DNA of 64,000 bases from Selaginella moellendorffii (taxonomy: Eukaryota; Streptophyta; Lycopodiopsida; Selaginellales; Selaginellaceae): NCBI RefSeq assembly GCF_000143415.4, contig NW_003314265.1:412254-476253 (forward strand), read 5' to 3'. How positions within the stretch are numbered: position 1 is the first letter of the stretch; the number at the start of each line of letters is the position of its first letter. The notes beneath the pieces were generated by a model, which saw nothing but the letters and a program-made list of their open reading frames with translations, made no database searches and was not told the origin of the DNA. The translations under genes and the position numbers were made by a program. This document shows positions 54,761-64,000 of the stretch, piece by piece.

Positions 54761-57713
54761 TCACACGCCCACCCATTTCACCCACGCGAAGAACTTCCAT
54801 AGCCCAAAGGGGAGGCCATAGTCCCTTTGGAATGCCGGCTCGTTCTTAGCGCTCCTGGGACGAGACCACACGTAGATCCCGCGCTCTTGCTTGCTGCCAG
54901 GAACAGTGTTGTCCAGGAAAAACGCCACCACGAAGGCTATCACCATATGCATTGATAGCAGGCTGTTAAAGATGAAGTTCACCTACACACACACACACAC
55001 ACACAAGATGGCGTTAGAACCCATTCTCAAGATCGTTCCGGAACGAGATAAGCTATCCAAAGAACAAGAAACATAACAAAGAATCTAGAGACAAGAACTT
55101 TGACACGAGCGAAACAAGACAAAGCAAACAGGCCGGAGAAAACTTGCAAGCGGACGAACTAACGATGCTGGAAAGGACTGACTTAAAACTCAGGCTATAA
55201 AGACGATGACTGACAAGAGCGAAGGAATCAAACAAAATAAGGAAGGGGGAGGGAGCAAACTTACTGTTCCGCTCTTGGTTTGTATGGGCCCGTGTGTAGC
55301 AACGGAATACGGGGCAAGAAAGAACTGGACGGAGTTGCTGCCAGCGTTATACTGCTGGAAGTACGCAGGCACCGATAGAGACAGGAAGAGCGAAAGCCCA
55401 ACGATGAGAACGTTGCGGGAGCTCCCAGTTTCCGTGTAGCGGAGATACGACAGCCCCCAGGCTGTCAGCATTGCCCACATAATGCACAGGAGCGCAGCCA
55501 CCATAACTTGGGGAATCGACGCAAGAAAGGCTCCAACTTTGCCTGAAAAGTGATGGAAACTTGATGAGCATGACAAAGCACGGAAGAAAATGATGCAGAA
55601 GCTTACCTATGAAAGACAAGGCTATGAGAACGAATGCACCGAATGTCACGGCGTGACGGCTTCCCATTCTCGTCACCGCGATCGTGTGTACGTTTTCAGT
55701 GAGAGTCGTTGCTCCGGTTCCGATTCCCCACAGACCAGCCAGAGCACTCGTAATGCCTTCCAGGCCTATGGCCCGACTTACAAGTCCAGGGGTTGGAGCT
55801 CTCGAAGCAACCAGAAGGGACGTTGCATGATAAGATCCTACCTGAAGAAAGCAATCCGAATACTTGTCAAGAGAAGAGATGACACCGGAACTCTCGAAAG
55901 CTTACCGAGTCCACTGAAGCTATGATAGAAGCAGCAATCATTACTGCCCCCGTTCTGAGGCTGAAAGTCGGAGTTCCCCATTGGAACGGATAAGGGAACC
56001 TTACCCAGGCTGCGTCTCTGAGGGCATGTGAAGCGTCGGTTCTACAACTTCTCATTGTATGGATGTGCCGCTGGCACGCCGCTGAAGGATTTGCCATGTC
56101 CATCTTACAACCTTTATAGTTGTAAGCTCCCGTTTCAGTTAACAAGAACGCGTAGGCCCAAGTTGTTGCCAAGCCGAGAGGCACCTGTTTTGAAGGATTT
56201 AATCCAGCTGAATCATAAAGAAAGTGAAACTCACAGCATAAATTTGGAAAATCCTATGCCCGAAAATTGAAATCTTCCGAAGATGCTGCAAACGGACGCG
56301 TCTGAGAAAATTTAGGAGAAGAACTTAACGCAAACAAACCAGAGCGAAGATGATGACCACAATAATTTGTGGTATCCCAATTTCAACACATGAACCAACA
56401 GTCGTGAAACCATACGTAAAGAATGCCAAACCAACGGCTGCTACAGTTGGCGAGACAATCACAGGATTTATAACTCTGGAGACATAACCCATCATCAGTT
56501 AAGAAGATTGAAGACATACATACCTAAGCAAAAATGACATTAGGCCACTGTAGCCAGCAATGATCTGGAACAACGAGGAGATTATGACGGCACCTTGTAG
56601 TTCCTTCATGGTGTGCTTGAACCTCTACAATAAACAAACAAACTCAAGGAAAAATCAACAGAGGAGTATCCTTACATTTCCAGGTACGTTGGAAAACTCT
56701 GGCGAGTTCGCAATCACCAAAGCTGGAGCCAGGTACACAAACGACGGCCCTTGTATTAGAGGCAGCCTTGATCCGAAGCACAAATGAATAAGCGTCGTGA
56801 TCCCGGAAACAAGCAATGTAGTGGAAACCACTCGCGATGTATCATTCTGAGGATACAGAAAACAAAAGAATGCAAGAAAGCTTGCTATCATTGACAAGAA
56901 CACTCAGCGGAGAAGTATAAACGACTTACATCACTTCCTCCTATGAGTGGGACCAAAACCAGCGGCACGAGAATCAGCGATCCAATGATAGAAAAATAGT
57001 GCTGAAGCCCGTAGAGGATCAGTGGAACTGTAACAACAAAAATCAGTTCGTGTGTGTCACAAGAAAGGCAGCACAAGAAAAATGATGAGCACCGACAACT
57101 TAACAGCAACTCAATCAGCTGAAGAACACCAAGGTAAACAAGCAAAAGTCTTACCGAGTCCGGGATTTTCCCTGATTTCGTATTTCATATGAGTCTGCTT
57201 GATCGATCCACCATCGTCTGGATCTTGGGACGACATGACGTCCGACTCCCTGTCCCTGAAATTCTTCATCGGCTCGATCCGAATGGGCTCACTAATTTTC
57301 CTCACACCATTACCACCAGCAGCAGCCACATTCGTCACTGGAACTGTCTCAGAAATCGCTGGGATCCCATTCTTTTCCTTGCTGGCCGCGGCTACCGAAT
57401 TCCTAAGTCCATTCCCGTTCAATGCCGCTGGAGCATTCGTTCCAACGGTAGCTCCACCAGCAGCATTGCCAAAAACTCTCTCCCTGTATGCCGGCGGCTT
57501 TGGAAGCTCTTGCTGCTCCCCAGTCGAGAAAGTCCCAGTGGTCTCGCGACTCTTGTAGCCTGTTCGTCGAGCCCAAGAGCCGAGCATGCTGGGATTGTAG
57601 CCGTGATTCGCCGGAAGCGGCTCCATCACCGTGGGTGGCCAGGCACCGGGCTTCTTACCAAGAGACGGCGACTCTGGATCGTTTTGAGACCTCGAAGGAG
57701 GAGACCCCAGCAT
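54761..57713 (-). CDS. NAT12: Nucleobase-ascorbate transporter, NAT12-like
   Basis: Ten exons (57713-57155, 57027-56930, 56846-56676, 56624-56524, 56475-56340, 56285-56235, 56184-55906, 55841-55607, 55542-55265, 54982-54761) encode 709 residues. A long hydrophilic, Pro/Ser-rich N-terminal extension (~185 residues) is typical of the NAT11/12 branch. The membrane core follows, with the QH motif (YGLQHYFSIIG), SRLPLIQGPSFVYLAPAL, LRKISIFGHRIF and the NAT signature region (TENVHTIAVTRMGSR), where the glycine of the usual NxG is histidine. The C-terminus is FFAWVKWVGV. NAT/NCS2 proteins are 14-helix carriers of purines, uracil or ascorbate, and the substrate of this branch is not settled. The intron at 56339-56286 was placed to keep FALHLRKIS. 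Confidence 0.93.
54983..55004. repeat. CA dinucleotide repeat at a splice acceptor
   Basis: ACACAC run of about 20 bp immediately next to the acceptor of the last NAT intron. On the coding strand it is a TG run placed where the polypyrimidine tract would be. Confidence 0.7.
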
Positions 57714-58621
57714 CTTTCCTCTCGCTCAAATTGTTCTTCTCTTGCGCAAGATCTCGCCAGGCTTCCTCCCCTCCAACTCTAGAAATCGCCCAAGATTTCT
57801 GGAGCTAAGACCTGTTCCTGGCCCGGATTGTTCCCACTCCCGGTCACGAATCACATGGGTTGCTCGAGCTGCCAAATGGGTCCCCGGAGCCACTGCCGGC
57901 GTCATCAGCACGTTGGAGCAGCTGCATTGTTTGCCTGGCTGCCAGATCTATCTATCTATCCTCCTATTCTTTGTTTTTTTCCCTCGTCGCCCACTTTGCC
58001 TGGTTTGCTGGCGCGCAGATCAAGCTGGCACCCGCGAGAGATCAGCACAAAACAATGCGATAGAACGCGCAAATCTGCGAAATGGAATGGTTAGCTCACC
58101 TCGTCTCGAGGCCGCCGCCGCGCCTTTACCGCATGAATGAAAGGATGAATCAGAGAGCTATGGCCGCGACAACGATCTCGCAGCTAGAGGGGTAGCAGCG
58201 CCTCCTCGCCCGCCTCTGTCTTGTTCCGTGATGGCGACGCAAGAACAAAGAAAAGAAAGAGGAGAAATTGGCCGTTTGATCTGATCAGGCCCTACCGCGG
58301 CGCTCCCCACCACAACAGCAGACGCGCACGAACACGAGGGAGCACCGATTCGACGCCGCGATCGCCATAGCTCGGAGCTCTCCGCGCGATCAAAATATCT
58401 GGGAGAGAAAACCTAGCTCCTACCTAGGGATCTTTCTTTCTCTCTTCCCCTCTTTCTTTGCTCGTTCTTTCTTTCCTTCTTTCTTTCTTGCCAGACTGGT
58501 GTGTATCGTGTAGCTATAGCGTATATGTTGTGGCTACTACTACGGTATCGAGTAGCGGACAAAGAATATGCCCTAGGATAGCAATGGATATTCTTGGAAT
58601 CTAACCGTTGGGCTGCTGTAC
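57714..58621. other. Shared upstream region of the NAT and PPR genes
   Basis: A ~900-bp divergent intergenic region. It contains CTTTCTTT-rich sequence (about 58430-58490) and no supported gene. The frames at 57742-58140 have no domain and probably lie in the NAT 5' leader. Confidence 0.4.
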
Positions 58622-61279
58622 ATGAGCACTGCTCTGAGAATCGATCGACGCGAGAATCTCATCCAACTCCTTCGATCCTGCAAGAATCTCACCGACGCGC
58701 GGCGGGCTCACACTCGGATCTTCGAGGAGCTCGGCGATCGCGCTGCCACTGACGACGTCTTCCTCGCGAATTCGCTCGTCCAGAGCTATGGCCGCTGCGG
58801 CAGCGCCGAGGATTCGCGCTGGGTCTTCGACGCGACGAGAGCCAAGAATGCGCATTCCTGGGTCTCGATGCTCGCGGCGTACGCGCATAACGGGCATCTG
58901 GACGAGGCCAAGAGATTCTTCGCGGCGATGCCCGACAAGAACAGGAGCGATCCCGTGGCTTGCAATATCCTCATCGGCGTCCACTCGCAGTGCGGCGAAA
59001 TCGGCGAGGCTAAGAGGCTCTTCGATCAAGCGCCGGATCGCACAGTCGTCTCCTACAACACCTTGATCCAGGCGTTTGCTCGTAGCGGGCATTTGATTTA
59101 TGCGAAGTGGATGTTCCATTCCATGCCCGAAAGAAGCATCGTCTCCTGGAACTCCATCATCAGTGCGTGTGGAGAGCACGGCCTGGTCCAGGAAACCAAA
59201 GAAATCTTCGATAGAGCACCGCAGCGGAATGTAATCTCCTGGAACGCGATGATCCAAGCGTATTCTTCGAGCGGGCATCTGGGAGATGCGTCGGCTCTGT
59301 TCCAGACGATGCGAGAGAGATCCGTAATATCCTGGACAGTGATGATCGTCGGCTACGCTCACAGCGGCGAGCTCGAATCTGCCAGCGCCGCGTTTGATAG
59401 GATGCCGGAGCGCGGCGTCGCCGCCTGGAACGCGATCATCAGCGCACACGGCCAGAGCAAGAATCTTACCGCCGCCGAGAGGCTCTTCGATTCGATGCCG
59501 GAGCGTAGCACCGTGTCGTGGAACGCGATGCTCCAGCTCCTCGCGGACAGCGGCGAGATCGATCGCGCGAAGGAGCTCTTCGCTAGGGTTCCTCGTCGCG
59601 ACGTGATCTCGTGGAACACGGCGGTGAAGCTCCACGCCGAGCTGGGAGACGTGGATGGCGCGATGGGCCTCTTCCACAAAATGCCGCAGTGGAATTCCAT
59701 CTCGTGGAACATCCTCTTCCACGCGTGTGGCAGCGTGGAGGAATCTAAGCATCTGTACGACACGATGCCCGTCCACGGCATCGAATCCTGGACGACCATG
59801 CTGTCCACGTATGCCGCCGGTCACCACCTGGAGCCCGCGCGCGCAATTTTTGAAAAGATTCCCCAGCGCAGCTTGGTGACGTGGAATGCGATGCTGACTG
59901 GGTATGCCACGCCAGGGCATCTAGAGCGCGTGTTAGGGTTCTTCGAGGCGATGCCCGAGAGGAATGTGATCTCGTGGAACGCGATCGTGGAGGCGAATGG
60001 AGGGGAGGGGCGGATCGATGTGGCGAGGGCGGCATTCGATTCCATGCCCCATCGCGACGTGGCGTCGTGGACGGTGATGCTCCAGGCGTGCGCGAGCAAT
60101 GGGAGCTTGGATCGCGCGAAAGAGCTCTTTGATTCGATGCCGGAGAGGGATGTGGTATGCTGGAACGCGATGCTGGCGGCGTATGGCGGCGGCGGCAGCT
60201 CGATCGAGGCGGCGGAGGGGATCTTCGCGGCGATGCCAAGGCGCAATTTGGTGTCGTGGAACGCGATGATCCAGGCGTACGCCGCCGGCGAACGGATCCG
60301 AGACGCGCAGCGCGCATTCGATTCCATGCCGCGTGGAGGCGACGATCCGCGCGCCAATCTCTTTGCTCTGACCACGATGCTCGTCGCCCACGCCGCCGCC
60401 GGCGACGTCCATCGCTCCAAGGCGCTCTTCGACGCCAACAAGAAGCACGACGTAGCACTATGGAACGCGATGGTGGCAGCGTACGGACAAAGTGGCCAGC
60501 TGGTTCAGGCGAAGGCGGTGTACGACAAAATGCCCGAGGTGAGCTCGGTGTCCGAGACCACCATTTTAACCGTGCTTGCGCACAACGGTCACCTGTCCGC
60601 GGCCCGGGAGTGCTTCCACTCCATGGCCGAGACGACCATCGTTGCTCAGACCGCCATGCTAGCGGCGTACGCTCAGAACGGGCACGTCAAGGAAGCCAAA
60701 GAGCTCTTCGACTCCATGCCCCGGACGAGCTTTGTGTCGTGGAACGCCATGGTCACCGCTTATGCCCAGAATGGCCATCCCCGGGAGGCTCTGGAGCTCT
60801 TCCACTCGATGGTTCTTCACGGCGAGAGGCCGGATGAGATGACTTTCTCGAGTATCCTGCTCGCTAGCAGCCACAACGGGATGGCGGACAGGGGCTGGAG
60901 CTACTTTGCGTCGATGGTGCCGGACTACTGCGTGAGGCCCGTGAGGGATCACTTCTACTGCATGGTCGATGCGTTTGGACGGGCCGGACGCTTGGCCGAG
61001 GCAATGGAACTCGCGGAGAGAATGCCGTTTGAGGCTGATGTTGTGGTTTGGAGGAGCCTGCTGGGGGCTTGTCGAACGAGCCGGGACGTGGAGACCGGAG
61101 CTTTTGTAGCCCATAAGTTGTTTGAAGCGGATCCCGGGGACTCGGTGGCCTACACTATTCTTGCTGGGATGTATGCCACCGCTGGAATGAAAGACGAGGA
61201 AGCCAAAGTGATGAAGCTGATGGAACAAAACTGTGATAACAAGAACCACCAAGTGAGTCAGCCACCACTGCTCGAATGA
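58622..61279 (+). CDS. Pentatricopeptide repeat protein, PLS class with E-type C-terminus
   Basis: A single uninterrupted exon encodes 885 residues. The N-terminal MSTALRIDRRENLIQLLRSC leads into more than twenty tandem repeats of the type NVISWNAMIQAYSSSGHLGD. A longer unit (GERPDEMTFSSILLASSHNG) and an E-like motif (PFEADVVVWRSLLGACRTSR) follow. The tail ends DSVAYTILAGMYATAG plus a short charged stretch, without a DYW domain. A role in organelle RNA editing or processing is known for the class; the target is unknown. High GC content and intronless structure match the other PPR gene in this window (40429-42627), and the two share the repeat style but not close sequence identity. Confidence 0.93.
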   Translation: MSTALRIDRRENLIQLLRSCKNLTDARRAHTRIFEELGDRAATDDVFLANSLVQSYGRCGSAEDSRWVFDATRAKNAHSWVSMLAAYAHNGHLDEAKRFFAAMPDKNRSDPVACNILIGVHSQCGEIGEAKRLFDQAPDRTVVSYNTLIQAFARSGHLIYAKWMFHSMPERSIVSWNSIISACGEHGLVQETKEIFDRAPQRNVISWNAMIQAYSSSGHLGDASALFQTMRERSVISWTVMIVGYAHSGELESASAAFDRMPERGVAAWNAIISAHGQSKNLTAAERLFDSMPERSTVSWNAMLQLLADSGEIDRAKELFARVPRRDVISWNTAVKLHAELGDVDGAMGLFHKMPQWNSISWNILFHACGSVEESKHLYDTMPVHGIESWTTMLSTYAAGHHLEPARAIFEKIPQRSLVTWNAMLTGYATPGHLERVLGFFEAMPERNVISWNAIVEANGGEGRIDVARAAFDSMPHRDVASWTVMLQACASNGSLDRAKELFDSMPERDVVCWNAMLAAYGGGGSSIEAAEGIFAAMPRRNLVSWNAMIQAYAAGERIRDAQRAFDSMPRGGDDPRANLFALTTMLVAHAAAGDVHRSKALFDANKKHDVALWNAMVAAYGQSGQLVQAKAVYDKMPEVSSVSETTILTVLAHNGHLSAARECFHSMAETTIVAQTAMLAAYAQNGHVKEAKELFDSMPRTSFVSWNAMVTAYAQNGHPREALELFHSMVLHGERPDEMTFSSILLASSHNGMADRGWSYFASMVPDYCVRPVRDHFYCMVDAFGRAGRLAEAMELAERMPFEADVVVWRSLLGACRTSRDVETGAFVAHKLFEADPGDSVAYTILAGMYATAGMKDEEAKVMKLMEQNCDNKNHQVSQPPLLE

Positions 61280-61376
61280 TAGATTCTTACCTCGCTAGAA
61301 CAGTTAACTGGAACGAATTGATATCGTTGATGGCGATCACAAAATGGTGGTAACCATTCTTATACCTGTACATTAA

Positions 61377-64000
61377 CTAACTCGCGCTAATCAAAGCAGC
61401 TGCCAGCTGCTCTTCTAGGAATCTCACCCTCTCTACCTGAGTAAAGAATGCTGTGAATAACAAAACTAGCATACCAGTAATGTTGTTGCAGTGTTGGTTC
61501 GTCATAGCTTTAGTGCCGAATCTCCCGGAATTTCTTGTTGTCAAGACAGGCAAACTATTCACCTGTGAGCTCGAGATGAAATGCCGAATCTGGACGTCAG
61601 ACTCACGTATGCGGTCCGTCAAAACCTCAATCTTCCCGTACATAAAATCAATTGTTTCCTGGGACCTGGCGTTGGCACTTAAAAGCGCGGCGTTTTCCTG
61701 AAATTACGCAGTCAGTCGGCAATTGACAAGTAGCTCTCGAGGTTGTAGTTGTTTTTACTGACAGCGAAAAGGAGCTTGTTGACACTCTTGGTATTCATCA
61801 GCTGTGAAATACATTGCTCCAACACATGCTTCAACTGGATTTCCGTTTCCGTGAGTTCTGTTATTCTGCAAGGGGAAAAGTATGTAAGTCTGCGAAAGGC
61901 AATGGAAAACAGTTTTCACCTTGAATAATATGCGTCAGAAAACTTTCTCCTGTCGAGATTACACTGCAAACAATAAAGTTATACATCAGTTGCAATTATA
62001 TATCCTACACTGACATCTACCGCAAAACAAAGGCTATAACAATCACGACCCACCTGATGCCTGCTACAAGTAGAACCTCGTCCTTCTCAGCCTATATTCT
62101 TGATAGAAATTCTCCTTACTACACTAGTACTACCCCCCAGACAACACATATTGTAACGAGCGGGTTAGCTTCCCTCTAGCTATCCTCACAGCCCAATCAG
62201 ATCCACAAGCTTTATGAACGACCACCATAGCAGATCATAAACCATTTCGAAGCAGGAGATGCTTCTCACCTGTTGGTCAATCTCATCCATTCTCTCAACT
62301 TCGTCTGTATATCTTCCCTTTGGTTCGAGTTGCTGTCGCGCACTACACTCACTTTCCTTCTCTAAAGTCAGACACTCGAGCCCGTTAGTTTGCTTATCAC
62401 TGACGCCCAGCATGGCCGTCCACATAAAGTCTTTTGCTTCCTGCATCACCTAGTTAGAAGTCTCTCCAGGAAAACAATGTCAAGTTTCTTACTTGGATGG
62501 CAGACAAGACTAAAGATCGGCAGTCTTTAAAAACGTCCTCCAGAATCCCTGCATGTGCTATACCCACGACCGCCTCCTTCTCCAAGTGTGCGACGTGTTT
62601 CTCCAGCTCTTGCCGAAAGAGCACTTCTTGCAATAAATCCTCCTGAAAAACAAAAATTAAGAAATTCTAAAACCATGCGCCAGCGACTACCTCTAAGCAC
62701 TTCTTTTCTACCATTGAAGAGTAAAGCTCTGTCCTCATTCGTGTCAGCTCCTCGTCCTGTTTAAAACAATAATCACAAGCCCTTCAATTCTAATTGTTAC
62801 CTTGGAAACGAGGGATTGCTGCAGCACGTCATATTGTGTCTGTAAATCAGATGATTCAAACTCATCCTACATAAACAGATGAATCAGCCACAAAACTGAA
62901 ACTGAGTAAGAAATAAACTTACAGCCAAATTCTTTACGGCAATATCAGTAGCAGAAGACATTGAGTCCGTATTGTCACTTCTCAAGTAGCCTTTATTCAT
63001 ACTTATCCACGTCTCCTCGTCAGCAACATTTTCGAAATCTGACGGAATTGAAACCACCTCCGCTTGTGTTTCCTCTAGAGGAGTATCGTTGAAGTTGCTG
63101 TCGTCGTCAAAGAGCATTTCAAAGGCCACTGGAGTAAGATCTGTATCCTTCCTAGCGGAAACCATTGGAGATTCCAAGTTTACAGAATCCTGTATCAAGG
63201 TCAATGGTGAAACCCATGGTAAAGGCAGCATGTACCTTTAGAGAGTTTGGAGTGACCAAGCGTGGACACCATGTTTCACGCCGATTGCTCTGAACATGTA
63301 ATCGTAAGGAGAAAACCCAAATAGCGAAAATGGCAGTACCTTTCTTGATGGTTTGCGATCATCCCACGTAGAACTAATCACTAGAGTGCTCAGGTTTTCA
63401 ATCTTTCGCTCCTGTTCTTGAATCCTTATCTCGCGGTCTTTTTGAGCTTTTTTCTCTTCCTCAAGCTCCAGAGCCAGTCTTTCACGTTCTAGCTCGAACT
63501 GGCCACAAGATCATCGGTAAGTTATATTCCATTGTCAATGACAAAGACACTAACCTTTAACAGATCATTCCTCAAGTTCAATATTTCCTTCTCCAAAACT
63601 TCAGATCTCGTACCCTGAATCCACTAAGTTAGGCAGAGATTAACGTGTTCGTATGATATCCAAACCTGCAGTTTCATTCGTAATACTTCGATTTCTTTCT
63701 TTTGCCGTTTCAGCAAGGCTGCATCTGTGATTGTCTATCGCATAGTAGCTATGTCAGAGCAAGTTTCCTGGTCGGGCAAACAGTACCTCATTAATTTGTG
63801 CACATGTTGAAACCCGTTTAGCTCTGCTGGCAAACAGCAAAGTTCCTCGTGTCTCATCAAGCTGCATCTGTGAATTAACTTGTGTCAATTATCAAGGACA
63901 TGCAGAACCATCCGCAACGTTACCTCATCCGGAGTAATTGTGCAGATGACGGCAGTTTTAGCATTTCCATCCAAAGCAGACTGCAGAATCCGAGTTAACT
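61377..64000 (-). CDS. Kinesin-7 (KIN-7N/O, CENP-E-like), N-terminal motor cut by window edge
   Basis: Minus-strand exons (64000-63924, 63867-63787, 63734-63666, 63614-63555, 63498-63340, 63289-63236, 63189-62923, 62866-62801, 62756-62691, 62642-62493, 62440-62270, 61963-61920, 61865-61763, 61697-61563, 61436-61377) give about 519 residues. The first visible residues are the end of a motor domain: LTRILQSALDGNAKTAVICT, ITPDE, then DETRGTLLFASRAKRV and the neck CAQINE. Next come TDAALLKRQKKEIEVLRMKL, a Glu/Lys coiled coil, a low-complexity middle and further coiled coils to the end. Kinesin-7 proteins are plus-end microtubule motors acting in mitosis and cytokinesis. The ATP-binding half lies beyond the right edge. 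Another exon could hide in the 306-bp gap 61964-62269. Confidence 0.88.

Noticed and set aside
58601-59920. 439-codon minus-strand frame
   Set aside because: Antisense by-product of the repetitive, GC-rich PPR gene at 58622-61279.

Overview
The window looks like nuclear DNA of a land plant, most likely a lycophyte such as Selaginella. This is inferred from spliced plant genes with many very short introns (about 45-65 bp), tightly packed genes with gaps as small as about 90 bp, and two long intronless PLS-type PPR genes. The plant families CDKC, AUX/LAX, NAT12-like, KIN-7 and AtPH1-like are all present. No database search was possible, so the species is an inference.

Layout. 1-12.5 kb is AT-rich, gene-poor and full of decayed transposon coding sequence, with a GC-rich degenerate tandem-repeat island at about 5.03-6.33 kb. 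12506-17647 is a truncated, non-autonomous Ty3/gypsy-type LTR element with a 5-bp target duplication. It encodes only Gag and protease, and it sits inside a MITE-like foldback repeat. 18.9-26.6 kb is a dense gene block: CCCH zinc-finger protein, two divergent thaumatin-like proteins, a CDKC kinase and ribosomal protein S3.

26873-35436 is the most unusual feature: an 8.56-kb terminal-inverted-repeat DNA transposon flanked by CTAGA. I reconstruct three genes in it: a spliced D,D34E integrase-like transposase, a large multi-exon protein ending in a HECT ubiquitin-ligase domain, and an oppositely oriented protein with an RNase H1-type (viroplasmin-like) N-terminal domain. The HECT and RNase H1-like frames each contain premature TAG codons, so this copy is probably decaying, while the transposase frame is open.

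36.0-48.3 kb holds a 5-beta-reductase-like pseudogene, then an AUX1/LAX auxin influx carrier, an AtPH1-like PH protein, an E-type PPR protein, a CPBP intramembrane protease, an ORMDL protein and a four-repeat MYB (SNAPc4-like) protein. 48.3-51.5 kb is an AT-rich, repeat-derived gap. 51.5-64 kb holds a C2H2 zinc-finger protein, a NAT12-like nucleobase/ascorbate transporter, a second PPR protein and the 3' two-thirds of a kinesin-7 gene that runs off the right edge.

The host genes are unrelated housekeeping and regulatory genes with no operon logic. Splice sites were assigned by eye from GT(GC)/AG signals, frame continuity and family conservation. Every multi-exon model given below with exon coordinates keeps an uninterrupted frame unless a break is stated.
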